Positions 54,487-63,549 of a stretch of DNA of 64,000 nt are shown piece after piece. Within the stretch, counting starts at the first letter, position 1; every line of letters begins with the position of its first letter. The stretch comes from Pirellulaceae bacterium (GTDB lineage: Bacteria; Planctomycetota; Planctomycetia; Pirellulales; Pirellulaceae), in contig JAHBXS010000001.1 in assembly GCA_019636375.1 (NCBI GenBank), positions 1,054,001 through 1,118,000 on the forward strand, in the 5' to 3' direction. The notes beneath the pieces were generated by a model that was not told where the DNA came from, made no database searches, and saw only the letters and a list, made by a program, of their open reading frames with translations. A program made the translations under genes and the position numbers.

Positions 54487-54689
54487 CTTCTGCCGGACTC
54501 ATTGAAGAACTGTTAAGCGAGCAAACTCGAGTCATCGCCGAGCTCGATCAACTCAACGATCGTATCGAACAAGTTCTGAAGGCCATCAGCCCTCCCCCCG
54601 CAGAAGAAGATTTCGAAAACGAACCGGCGATCACCGACATCGCTTCTGCTCCTCCCGCACGTCGTTCTGACAAACGTCGCGCCGCCTAA
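54483..54689 (+). CDS. Small coiled-coil protein (68 aa)
   Basis: MTSAGLIEELLSEQTRVIAE begins a 45-residue helix with heptad Leu/Ile spacing (ELDQLNDRIEQVLKAI), then an acidic Pro-rich linker and a basic C-terminus ARRSDKRRAA that could bind nucleic acid. No family recognised. The start overlaps the stop of an upstream open frame. Good codon pattern and composition support it. Confidence 0.6.
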   Translation: MTSAGLIEELLSEQTRVIAELDQLNDRIEQVLKAISPPPAEEDFENEPAITDIASAPPARRSDKRRAA

Positions 54690-54797
54690 ACCGAAATACC
54701 ACAAGTGACTTTGTGGTTCATGACGAGTCGAGCTTGTGGCGTTTGGAGCTGAACTAACCCAAAATCTCATCTTCCAACGCGACCGACCAATCGCTAA

Positions 54798-56486
54798 TTA
54801 CTGATCAAGGTTTCCAGAACTGCGGATCGCCCATAACAATCGGGCACCAATCATCAGCGACGCGAAACAGCCGAGTATTCCCAGGACTGATAAGTCTTGG
54901 AACCCCAGCGGCCCTCGTTCCGGAAACCAAACCGGGGGGACTTTATACGAGAGCATTAACGACGATCCCAAAAACAAGGCGCTTGTGATCATCCCCAAGA
55001 CCAAGCGATTGACCGAAGGCCCCAGCCTTCGATGGTCGAGATGCACATCGAACTTACCGCTCTGAATCTGTTCCAAAATATTACCCAAGCGCTGCGGCAT
55101 TCGTTCGGCAAGCTGCTCAAGCTGCATGTAAAAAGTCCGGGCCTTGCGAATTTGCCTCGTCGGCGACATTCGCCGGACCATCATCAAGCGTTGATGAGGA
55201 CGCATAATTTCGAGCAAGCTAAAATTGGGGGCCAGTAACTGCCCCGTTCCTTCCAGAGTCACTAAAACTTTGATTAACAAAGACACTTCGCTGGGCAACG
55301 TCACGCGGTAACGTCGCACAATCGACATGAAATCCCGCAACGCGCGAGCCATGTCAAAGTCGTTTGCCTGTTGAGTTGCATACTGCCCAACGAAATCAGC
55401 GATATCGGTCGACAATCCAGATGTGTCTAAATCGACCGGGCAGTTCCCGATTCTCTCGACAAACATGACGAGCAACGGGACGTCGTGATTGACAATCGCC
55501 ATCAACATCCCTTCGATATCTTCTCGAGTGCGTTCGCTGATTCGGCCCACCATTCCAAAATCTAGCAGCCCAATCACGTTACCGTCCATGATCACAATAT
55601 TGCCAGGATGAGGATCGGCATGGTAGAAACCGTGGACAAAAATCATATCCAAATAAATTTTGGCTCCCCGTCTCGCAAAATCCTCTAAGTCATCGAACTC
55701 TTCCGTCGAATTCTTCAGGTCATTCAGTTTCACACCGTCCAAACAAGTCATCGTCAGCACTTTTTCAGTGGACAATTTTGGGTAGGGTTTAGGGATCACC
55801 AGCCGCTTTTGTTTACGAAACAAACTGCGAAATTGCATGAGGTTGCGATGTTCTCTGGAGAAATCTAGTTCTCGCTTCAACGTCCGTGCTAGTTCTTTGA
55901 CAACGGCCGTTGGTTGATATTGCCGAAAATCCTCCAACCGCTCTGCAAGTTTTGCCAGCTCCATCAAGATGTCCATGTCTGTTTCGATCACCCGCTCGAT
56001 ACCGGGGTGACGAACCTTGACGACCACTTCATTACCGTCCAGCGTTCGCGCTCGATGAACTTGCCCAATTGATGCAGATGCGATTGGTCGCCTCTCAAAA
56101 TGGGCAAAAGCGTCTTCCAAAGACATTTCCAATTCCGACTCGACCACTTCGCGGATTTTCTCGAACGAATCCTCCGGCGTGTTCGCTTGAAGCTTGGCAA
56201 GCTCGTCGGCCAACTCGACACCCACCAAATCCGCACGAGTGCTCAAAAGTTGACCAACTTTGATAAACGTCGGGCCCAGTTCGGTCAACGCAAGGCGAAT
56301 TCGAGCGGATTTGGAAGTCCTCGCAATGCACTCACCATCAGGCGATTGCAAGCGATCTTTGACAAACTCAATGTTCGTCCGACTCAGCCAATCCGCCAAA
56401 CCATATTTACTGAGAATCGACAGGATTTCCGTCGTTCGGCGAACGTTGCGAAAAAATTGCGGGATAGAAGGTATTGAGCGGGCCAT
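54798..56486 (-). CDS. ABC1/UbiB-family atypical kinase
   Basis: 562 aa. KxGQ motif as TFIKVGQLLSTRADL, the Ala-rich loop as IASASIGQVHRA, the lysine in EVVVKVRHPG, the catalytic HADPHPGNIVI and DFGMVG motifs are in the expected order. Two C-terminal transmembrane segments (about 505-555) anchor it in the membrane. UbiB proteins assist quinone biosynthesis or lipid handling; ADCK-like activity is ATPase rather than protein kinase. The next gene, six bases upstream, encodes an FGE-like protein, with no known link. Confidence 0.93.
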   Translation of the reverse strand: MARSIPSIPQFFRNVRRTTEILSILSKYGLADWLSRTNIEFVKDRLQSPDGECIARTSKSARIRLALTELGPTFIKVGQLLSTRADLVGVELADELAKLQANTPEDSFEKIREVVESELEMSLEDAFAHFERRPIASASIGQVHRARTLDGNEVVVKVRHPGIERVIETDMDILMELAKLAERLEDFRQYQPTAVVKELARTLKRELDFSREHRNLMQFRSLFRKQKRLVIPKPYPKLSTEKVLTMTCLDGVKLNDLKNSTEEFDDLEDFARRGAKIYLDMIFVHGFYHADPHPGNIVIMDGNVIGLLDFGMVGRISERTREDIEGMLMAIVNHDVPLLVMFVERIGNCPVDLDTSGLSTDIADFVGQYATQQANDFDMARALRDFMSIVRRYRVTLPSEVSLLIKVLVTLEGTGQLLAPNFSLLEIMRPHQRLMMVRRMSPTRQIRKARTFYMQLEQLAERMPQRLGNILEQIQSGKFDVHLDHRRLGPSVNRLVLGMITSALFLGSSLMLSYKVPPVWFPERGPLGFQDLSVLGILGCFASLMIGARLLWAIRSSGNLDQ

Positions 56487-56492
56487 TCTCGG

Positions 56493-57734
56493 TCAACGGA
56501 CCTTATCTTTGATTTGGGCGGGGAGTTGCGGGTCCACGATCCCCATCGCACCCTTTCCATTATCGTACATGCGATTTTCATAGTCCTCTTTAATCTCTTC
56601 CACGTCAGCATCCCACCACAGCAGACGCTCTTCGCGAGTCTCGGGAACATGCAGCGGCCGCACAAGTCGAAAACCTGCGCCCAACGAAGGACTATCGGTG
56701 AACCACCAGGGACTACGAGGAAAGTTCGGATCGCTTGCCTTCCAAGCGGGATCGTCCGAGGCCAACCGCGCCGCACACCGGCAGTCTTCGACCTCCAATT
56801 CCCACGAGCCGCCCCGTAAAACGCGCGGGTAGACTTTGTTGGACTTGGTCAAAACTTGGTTGCCGTCGATTTCGGTTTTCCCAACAAGGTGTTGATATCC
56901 GTCGGGGCTGTATGCGTCCAATGTCCATTCTGCCACGTTGCCGAGCATGTCATACAACCCCCACGCGTTGGGCAGTTTTCCTCCGACGGTTTGACGTTCG
57001 TCATCAGAGTTGTCTTCGTACCACGCGTGCTCCTCCAGTTCATCTTCGTCATCGCCGAAATAAAACCGCGTGCTCGTACCAGCCCGACAGGCGTATTCCC
57101 ATTCAGCCTCGGTCGGAAGCCTGTAAAAATCATTCCCCAACAACAAGCTCAAATATTTGGTGTATTGTTTGGCGGCGAACTGAGTCACTGTTGCACAGGG
57201 CTGGTCAGGAGCGTCGCCTGCCTCGAATGTAAAGCTTGGATCGTACAGCGAACTCGGAGCCGTGACGGCATCGACTTGGTTTTCTTTAGTAACAGGCCGT
57301 ATCCCCTTGTCGACAAACCCTTTGAAAACCTGGTCCAGTTTCATAAACAAAAAGTACTCGCCCCAAGTCACTTCATGCTTCCCCATCCAATAGGGTTTCA
57401 GCGTCACCTCGACTTGAGGGCCTTCATCCGCGCGACGCCCGTCCTCACCCTCGGGACTCCCCATCATGAACTTACCACCCGGAATCGGAACCATTTCAAA
57501 CTCGACATCAGAGCCAGGAATTCGAACCTTGTAGGGGACCATGAATCCCCCCTCGATTTCCACAAACGGCCCCGAGTCCGGCTTCACAGTTACGATTCCG
57601 ACCAAGTCCTTAGATTCATTTGCTGAGTCAGCAGTAGGGTTCGTTTGCAAATCCTGCCCGCTTGCTGTCCAAACGAACGCTAAACAAACGGCAATCGCGC
57701 CCCACCAAATCTGCAATAAAAACACTCGCCGCAT
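56493..57734 (-). CDS. Formylglycine-generating-enzyme-like (SUMF1) secreted protein
   Basis: 413 aa with a signal peptide (LLQIWWGAIAVCLAFVWTASG). FGE fold motifs: MVPIPGGKFMMGSPEGE, YWMGKHEVTWGEY, RLPTEAEWEYACRAGT, WGLYDMLGNVAEWTLD, PRVLRGGSWE and GAGFRLVR. The region that holds the two active cysteines in true FGE reads GGSWELEVEDCRCAAR; the first cysteine of GGSxxC is absent, so copper binding and cysteine oxidation in sulfatases is unlikely. It may act as a structural or carbohydrate-binding relative, common in planctomycetes. Confidence 0.9.
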   Translation of the reverse strand: MRRVFLLQIWWGAIAVCLAFVWTASGQDLQTNPTADSANESKDLVGIVTVKPDSGPFVEIEGGFMVPYKVRIPGSDVEFEMVPIPGGKFMMGSPEGEDGRRADEGPQVEVTLKPYWMGKHEVTWGEYFLFMKLDQVFKGFVDKGIRPVTKENQVDAVTAPSSLYDPSFTFEAGDAPDQPCATVTQFAAKQYTKYLSLLLGNDFYRLPTEAEWEYACRAGTSTRFYFGDDEDELEEHAWYEDNSDDERQTVGGKLPNAWGLYDMLGNVAEWTLDAYSPDGYQHLVGKTEIDGNQVLTKSNKVYPRVLRGGSWELEVEDCRCAARLASDDPAWKASDPNFPRSPWWFTDSPSLGAGFRLVRPLHVPETREERLLWWDADVEEIKEDYENRMYDNGKGAMGIVDPQLPAQIKDKVR

Positions 57735-58431
57735 ATCCGCCTGCTCCTCCGCCTTGAAAGCTCGTAACGCCGGAGCAAAAAGTCTCCGCCGAAAAACATT
57801 TTAAAAAACATGGCCTGATGCCACTTCCACTAGCTCGATTATACCACAAGGCTCGCAGTGCATTGCCCAAGAAAGCCCCCATCTGAACCCTCAAAATCCA
57901 CAAGAACCGCAAAACATCTCAATTCATCGTCATCGATTGCCTAAGAGCGCCGCAGCGTCTGCCAAGGCAGCGGCCCGTCCTCAAAGCTCAGACGCTGAGG
58001 CCAATAATTTAGTCAACCGTTCACGGCCCGAACGAATTTCGCTGAAAAACGAACCATCAGACGGAGAGCACTTGCCCTCGACTGCGTTGGTCCCAACCGA
58101 AAAAAATCGTGTGCAAGCGTCCTTACGCTGAGCCGGGCGTGATCGTCTACCCGTTTAGAAAATACGCAGGACAATTGTCCTCAATTGTCTGAAACCGTCC
58201 TGAGGTATCCATAGAAATTCGTCGAGCGATTGAAGTCAATAATTTTTATTTCTCTCAAATCGCCAATTTTTTCCGCTGAACCAAGACCTAATCCCGCTGG
58301 CTTGTACCATTGTTGTCTACACAACTGTACGCAAGTTCTCGGAGTGAACGCCCACACGTGGCTTTTGACTCCGTGATAAGGCTTTTTAGAAGCATAACAG
58401 GTCCAAAACCCAGAACTGTGTAGATACCAAT
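57735..58431. other. Gene-free stretch before the 54-bp array
   Basis: A TTG-started 64-codon frame at 57937-58131 has no family or ribosome binding site and was not accepted. Nothing else was seen apart from scattered partial units of the following array (CCCGCTGGCTTG at about 58294). Confidence 0.45.
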
Positions 58432-58840
58432 GGGCTTGCACAGTGGCAGCTTAAGGTTCTTGCCATGGACACATGCGAATCCACTGGCTTGCACAGCGGA
58501 AGTTTGGGTTTCTTGCCTTGGACGACTGCGAATCCCGCTGGCTCGTACAGCGGAAGGTTAGGTTTCTTGCCATGGACGCCTGCGAATCCCGCTGGCTTGC
58601 ACAGCGGAAGTTTCGGTTTCTTGCCTTGGACGACTGCGAATCCCGCTGGCTTGTACAGCGGAAGGTTAGGTTTCTTGCCATGGACGCCTGCGAATCCCGC
58701 TGGCTTGCACAGCGGAAGGTTAGGTTTCTTGCCATGGACGCCTGCGAATCCCGCTGGCTTGCACAGCGGAAGGTTAGGTTTCTTGCCATGGACGCCTGCG
58801 AATCCCGCTGGCTTGCACAGCGGAAGTTTCGGTTTCTCGC
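58432..58840. repeat. 54-bp tandem array, about 7.5 units
   Basis: Unit starts GGCTTGCACAGCGGAAGGTT and ends TGCGAATCCCGCT. Two unit types alternate: A (AAGTTT, CCTTGG, ACGACT) and B (AAGGTTAGG, CCATGG, ACGCCT), in the order first, A, B, A, B, B, B, partial A, so dimers were amplified. 54 is a multiple of three, so four frames are open through it (for example KPNLPLCKPAGFAGVHGK on the minus strand). No start codon context or flanking homology shows which, if any, is translated. Confidence 0.9.
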
Positions 58841-58866
58841 TAAAAAAGACGGTGCCGCCACCGCAC

Positions 58867-58915
58867 TTGTTTTTTGGTTTGGATTTGCCAGAGGCAAATC
58901 CAAACCAAAAAACAA
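58867..58915. repeat. Perfect 23-bp stem hairpin
   Basis: Left arm from 58867 TTGTTTTTTGGTTTGG..., loop AGA at 58890-58892, right arm its exact complement to 58915. It follows the 54-bp array directly. It could be a transcription terminator on either strand or a REP-like element; T-run inside the stem, not after it. Confidence 0.85.
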
Positions 58916-59013
58916 GGAAAAGGAAATCGCGACAGCCTTGTGTAGCGAGAAACATAACAATCCACCGTGCGAGCCGGTGGTATTGCCGACGACGATACGG
59001 CGCAGCGCATACG

Positions 59014-59220
59014 AAGAGTCACGGTTCGCCCCAGTTCGTCGTAGACCACATCGTAGCCCACGCCGTTGGGGTCGCGGGCCGACAGGACATTTCCTGCGGC
59101 GTCGTAGGTCATCGTCGAGATTTTGCCGAGTTGGTCGATGGTTTGCAGGGTCCGCCCCGCTCCGTCGGTGAGGGAACGGGTCGTGAACCCCTCGGCGTCT
59201 ACCGAGCGGGTTTCGAGGAC
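59014..59220 (-). pseudogene. RHS/YD-repeat fragment
   Basis: Reads ETRSVDAEGFTTRSLTDGAG, LGKISTMTYDAAGNVLSARD and GYDVVYDELGRTVT, three YD-type repeats of an RHS core. Before and after these residues homology stops; the frame then continues into the hairpin and array. It lies downstream of the RHS gene end at 59887, so it is a relic of another copy or a rearranged piece. Confidence 0.75.
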
Positions 59221-59360
59221 TTCGTAAGCACAAAAAATGACTTGCCCCCTGATTTCCTCGACAGTCAATGGCATTCTTGGAGATTTCCCTTCAGCACGAG
59301 TTCTGCCTAACCAATGAGATTCTTTGGTGGATGTAAAATTACCAAAACGCCAACTAAAGC

Positions 59361-59945
59361 CTAGTTACCCAGGAGTTTTTTTGGACAAATGCGGATTTGT
59401 TGAATAGTAACACCTTTTCGATTTTCGAAATCCGCATCAGACAAAACGAAATTCACGCGATCGCTTTCAGGCACTTCCTCACTGAGGTTGACAACTTCAT
59501 TGATGACATCGACAAACTGCCCCTTAAACCCTATGGTGGCGCTCAATATCAACTCCCCGTCTTTGTAGCATTGAATTCTAAATCGTTCAAATAAAAGTGG
59601 GTATTTCTCTGTAAACTCATCATATAATGTCTTGTAACAAACTGAGGCAACTACTTTCTCCTTAAATTCTTGCAATGACGATTGTTCAACTTGAAAATAC
59701 TTCTCTTCAATATCTGTCTTCCTAAAAACTACTAGCAAAATCTGATCTGCGATATCCACTCCTTGCGCAAATTGTCGATTCTCAAGATACATCGAGCGAA
59801 AGCCTAAAGCGACCAATCCCGCATATGTCAAGCCCAACAAAACGGCCAGCGCGAGAAGAGTTCGGGCGAACAACAAAAATAATCGCTTAATTTTTGGGGC
59901 CGTGTCCCGGTCTCCACGTGCCATTTGAGTCGATATACGAACCAT
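59361..59945 (-). CDS. Candidate immunity or membrane protein after the RHS toxin
   Basis: 194 aa from ATG 59945 (GCAGG upstream) or 187 from ATG 59924. One transmembrane helix at about residues 20-45 (LFLLFARTLLALAVLLGLTYAG), then a 140-residue soluble domain (VDVINEVVNLSEEVPESDRV...). It overlaps the 3' end of the RHS/toxin frame by about 50 bases in another phase, the usual position of an immunity gene. No family is recognised; the immunity role is inferred from position. Confidence 0.6.
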   Translation of the reverse strand: MVRISTQMARGDRDTAPKIKRLFLLFARTLLALAVLLGLTYAGLVALGFRSMYLENRQFAQGVDIADQILLVVFRKTDIEEKYFQVEQSSLQEFKEKVVASVCYKTLYDEFTEKYPLLFERFRIQCYKDGELILSATIGFKGQFVDVINEVVNLSEEVPESDRVNFVLSDADFENRKGVTIQQIRICPKKLLGN

Positions 59946-61597
59946 CGATAAACCTGCGGCCAGGATTGAAGTCCGGGCGAGCAGGCGGGATTCCATTCTT
60001 CCAATTGTTTTCACAATAAAAAGGTGGGGGATAGCATTGACCGTATGGGGTAAGCATATCACCATTATTGCATTCGTCGCTGGGCTCATAACAACGGACA
60101 GTTTCTTCACTTTTATGAGCAAAAAGACCGCCTGTTGTAAAACCATCATCCAGATAGAATTTTCTCTCCTTTTCCCCACAGCTTGCGGTAACCTCAAACC
60201 ATTGGTGGACGTAGATGCCCCATACTTCGTTTCCTGTAGTACATTTGTGGCATGCCTTTTGCTGAGCCATTGATATCTTAAAACACTTTGGCTTAAAGTT
60301 CTCGATCATTCGTTTATACGTATTTGACCATTCATAGCAGTGGTATCCTTCATACTTTTCCCCCCATTTTTTCCTCAAGATGATGCTAGGACCGAAATCC
60401 TGTTTTGGCCATCGAATTATAGGTCGATTATTGCCGCCTTGATTAAGTGCATTAGTAAATCGCGTTGCCAAATTTTTCACATCGAGCAAACAATCATCAA
60501 TTGAACATGAGTGTGTGCAACCGTTTTCGGTGAGGCATACGTAACCAAAAGAAGACAGAATGTCATAGAGTTCTTGCCCAGCTCGTAACGCATCTTTTAT
60601 ATCAGTTCCGTTTGGATCTGTCCATGATATAAAGAAATAGTTTGAATAAGTCCCCATTCCATCCACAAACCCCAGCGGAACACGTGTGATAAACCTTCCG
60701 GCGATGGGGTCGTAGAGGCGGGCGCGGAAGTGGTAGAGGTTGAGGTCTGGGTCCCACTCGCGACCGGTGTAGGTGTAGTGGTTGTTGTAACTGCTGGTTG
60801 TGCGGAGGGTGCCGATGGCGGCCATGATCGTTAGTTCGCCATGCGCGGTGTAGGCGTAGCGTTACAGGATCGCGCCTGAATGGTTGGTCAAGGCGACGAT
60901 CGAGTACTGTTGGTTTCGGTGGTAGTAGACGAGGCTGGTGCCAGAAGTCGGTAACGTGCTGCTGGTTCCACCGTGGCGGAGGATCGGTTCGTCGATGTAC
61001 GAGCCGTAGACGTATCGAAAACTTGGACTGCTGGCCACGGCACCACGCGCGTAGTCGGCGATGGTTTGTTTGCCGGATTGGACGTAGACGACGTTGCCCG
61101 ATGGACCGTTGCGGGCGACTCGGCGACCAAGGGCGTCGAACTCGTATGTGACTTCCAGCGTTGCGGGGTTGCCGTCGGTGTCGGCACCTTTTAAGCGGTT
61201 ATCAAAATCCCAACTTAGATTCAGGGCCGGAGCAACCAGACTTGCCGGACGCACCGTTTGGTTCCCCTTGGCGTCGTAAGTCAGTGTTCCAGAATTCGTG
61301 CCGGTGAACGACGTGAACTCATGCGCCGGGCCGTGGGTACGGGTTTGAGTGAGCGGACTGGAACCCGTTTGATTGAACGTGTTCCAGTCGCCAACCAGCG
61401 AGAGGTTCCACGCTTGATTCTGGTTACTATCGCTGCGGTTCCAGGCCGATGGTTTGTTAACAAGGCTGTTAAAATTGGCCGTATTATTCGACCCAATTGG
61501 GCCTCGGAAAGAATAGAATCGATGCCTCTCACCATAAAATAATCGCGGGTCGTGCGCGAATGTTTCAGGTGTTTTCAAGGAGGAAACCATCGTTAAC
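59887..61597 (-). pseudogene. RHS-repeat protein 3' end with C-terminal toxin domain, broken by a nonsense codon
   Basis: RHS core repeats (FDALGRRVARNGPSGNVVY, YRFVYGSYIDEPIL-like, YYHRNQQYSIVALTNHSGAIL) run into a TAA at 60862-60864; the same frame continues RYAYTAHGELTIMAAIGTL and then the RHS end motif YTGREWDPDLNLYHFRARLY, DPIAGRFITRV. After the DPNGT boundary (residue 71 of the last part) lies a 240-residue Cys-rich C-terminal domain with GYHCYEW, YVHQWFEV and FYLDDGF, a possible Cys-His-Asp catalytic triad. The 5' end is missing; the Rpn fragment begins there. The distal part may still be translated from the ATG at 60825. Confidence 0.8.
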
Positions 61598-61911
61598 TCA
61601 TTGATTGCGGTTTCGATTCTGAAACTTTTTTTGAAGCTCAGTCGTGATCGCTTGAAGTTCCTCCAGGCTTTTCCCAACAAACTCAGAATCGCGCGATGGA
61701 GAAAGTCCCAACAATTTTTGCAACAAACGAATCGTCTCGATCTTCCCTTTTATTTCCCCTTCTTTGATCCCTTCATCGCGGGCCACATGGATGGCCCATT
61801 CGTGGTCACGAATGGCCTTTTCTCGGGCGTCGTACATCTCTTTATCCTCCGTCTTTTCTGAAATCGATATCAACTGTGTACTGGCCAACTGAAACGCTGC
61901 TTCCGGAAACA
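61598..61911 (-). pseudogene. Rpn-family nuclease, C-terminal fragment
   Basis: Reads LFPEAAFQLASTQLIS, DKEMYDAREKAIRDHEWAIH and a charged helical tail (ARDEGIKEGEIKGKIETIRL). This is the C-terminal part of Rpn (recombination-promoting nuclease) proteins. Removing the IS4 element and one 11-bp repeat joins it in frame to the piece at 63550 as ERLLELFPEAAFQ. It ends at the TGA/TAA at 61598. Confidence 0.8.
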
Positions 61912-61922
61912 GTTCCAGCAAC
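61912..61922. other. Target-site duplication, left copy
   Basis: GTTCCAGCAAC, an exact direct repeat of 63539-63549, flanking the IS4-family element. An 11-bp duplication is typical for IS4-type insertion. Confidence 0.9.
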
Positions 61923-61950
61923 GAATGGCACTGTCGGGTTTTAAGTTGTC

Positions 61951-63367
61951 TTATGTACACGTTTTTCGCAATTCATTGCGCAATACCTGCCTGTGTTTCT
62001 GCATAAGTTTATAGCCGTGTCGCCTTCGTTTCAATACACGTGGCTCTAGCCTGCCTGGGCGATTGGCGACCTCGCAGGCCGCGATCTGTTTGAGCATCAG
62101 CCTCAAGTAGCCATCGAGTCGCGCAGGATCAATGATCGCGAGAGACAATTGCATCCACGATGCCAGCACGTATTGGCAGGTGCTGGTAAAACTTATTTGG
62201 CGCGGCTGTTTGTGGTGGAGCAGAGCAGCTCAGCAGCAGTTGTGAATGAGGTTGTGGCGAATCGTCCAGACTTCTCGATAGATCATTTCAGGTTTTTGCA
62301 GCGAACATGAGCCAGATTCAGATTGGACTTGATGCTACGGATGTCAATTCCGAATTCCAGCGAAATCCATACAATTCGGCAATGTCTTCGAGCGGTATGC
62401 TGCTCGGGATTCGTCAGTGTTGTGATGATTTCGATGGTTTGTGTACGACGACCAGGCTCGACAATCTGAAAACGCAACTCGCGCAAAGTCAGTGTTTCCG
62501 GAATCATTGCATACGTTGCCTCGTCCATCCAACTGGGCTTTCTGGTCGAGTCCACACGATGAGGTGGTCGTTCTTGCCGAGTCTCTTGCCACGTCGGAAA
62601 TCGGTCTTATGACGCGCCGGTGATGCTTGCGGGCACAGGTCTGGATTCATGACAATGCAGCAACGCGATCATCATAAACGAACAATAGTACCGGTCCATC
62701 ACACGGCAATATCTCCTTCTGCAAACGAATCAGAAGTCTTCCTCAGTAAGGCAGATTCGCCTGTTTCTTTGCCTTAGGTACAAGCGAATTCCATGTCCAT
62801 TACTGTGGCAGTTGCCAATGAGATAATGGCTACGGCGGCGCAATGGGCAAACCGGCTCCGAATTGTTGTGATTTTGGATGGGGTACATGGCTTGGTTCTC
62901 CGGTGTATCAGGCATCGTGAAGGTAAAGCCATCGACGAGGTTTGGCGTGATGGACTCCTTTCACAGCCAAGACCCAAAACCAGCCGCTTGTTCCAGCTCT
63001 TCGGCTATTTCGCCGCTGAGGTCACGTAATGCCGCGCGCTGATAGTTTAGCGCGACACGTAATCGCCGGTGTCTTCCGTCGGTGCATTCATGTATGTAGC
63101 TCACAGTAGCTGACGACGCGTGCCACCGCTGATTGGCGAAGCCTCCTTGCCATCTCTTAGGACTTGCAGGAAAGGCCCAAACCACAATGGCTGTCAGTAA
63201 GATGCCATGCAGGCAAACAACGCTCTGTGTTTTCGGAAGACTCGTTCGATACGCTCAGCCGAGAGAATCTCGGCAAAGGGTAGGCCCTTACCCGATAGAA
63301 ATACATCCACAACTTTTTGATAATTGCGACTGTCCTGAGGCGGAAATTTTGGTATATCTCCAGACAT
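61951..63367 (-). pseudogene. IS4-family transposase, multiple frameshifts
   Basis: Start MSGDIPKFPPQDSRNYQKVV then VDVFLSGKGLPFAEILSAER, a TGA after FACMASY, then AALRDLSGEIAEELEQAA, FTFTMPDTPENQA, ISLATATVMDM, MDRYYCSFMMIALL (first-acid region of the DDE core), RRGKRLGKNDHLIVW, PSWMDEATYAMIPETLTLRE, DIRSIKSNLNLAHVRC and VANRPGRLEPRVLKRRRHG, ending RNELRKTCT. These lie in the right order but in different frames with at least one in-frame stop, so the gene is dead or full of errors. Confidence 0.85.
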
Positions 63368-63373
63368 GAAAAA

Positions 63374-63413
63374 CCCTCCTTGGCTTTTTCACTGCCCAGT
63401 GAACCAAGGAGGG
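63374..63413. promoter_or_regulatory. Hairpin upstream of the transposase start
   Basis: Nested stems CCCTCCTTGG / CCAAGGAGGG (63374-63383, 63404-63413) enclosing TTCACTG CC CAGTGAA. It lies just upstream of the transposase ATG and includes its GGAGGG, so in a read-through transcript it would bury the ribosome binding site, a known way for insertion sequences to limit impinging expression. Confidence 0.6.
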
Positions 63414-63538
63414 CTTCATTTTAATACCAAGGTCGGCTCAATTTCGCAAGATCGCCTTGGCTGGAGCAGATTTTAAAAAATTGTCCGCTTCAGTCCTAGA
63501 TCAATCTGCGCGCATTCATCAACCCGACAGTGCCATTC

Positions 63539-63549
63539 GTTCCAGCAAC
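63539..63549. other. Target-site duplication, right copy
   Basis: GTTCCAGCAAC, exact repeat of 61912-61922 on the other side of the IS4-family element. Confidence 0.9.

Larger units (their letters stand above)
61923..63538 (-). mobile_element. IS4-family insertion sequence, 1616 bp
   Basis: Perfect 18-bp inverted ends: GAATGGCACTGTCGGGTT at 61923-61940 and its complement AACCCGACAGTGCCATTC at 63521-63538, bounded by an 11-bp direct target duplication. Contains one transposase gene, now decayed (61951-63367), and a strong hairpin between its start and the right end. It splits an Rpn-family gene. Confidence 0.9.

Noticed and set aside
57937..58131. TTG-started 64-codon frame
   Set aside because: No ribosome binding site, low-complexity N-terminus, no neighbour support.
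58432..58840. Possible CRISPR array
   Set aside because: Units are contiguous with no unique spacers, and no cas gene is present.
58465..59310. Long plus-strand open frame (281 codons) and two minus-strand frames of similar size
   Set aside because: They owe their length to the 54-bp array being a multiple of three; flanking residues are not coding-like, and the RHS fragment lies in a different frame.
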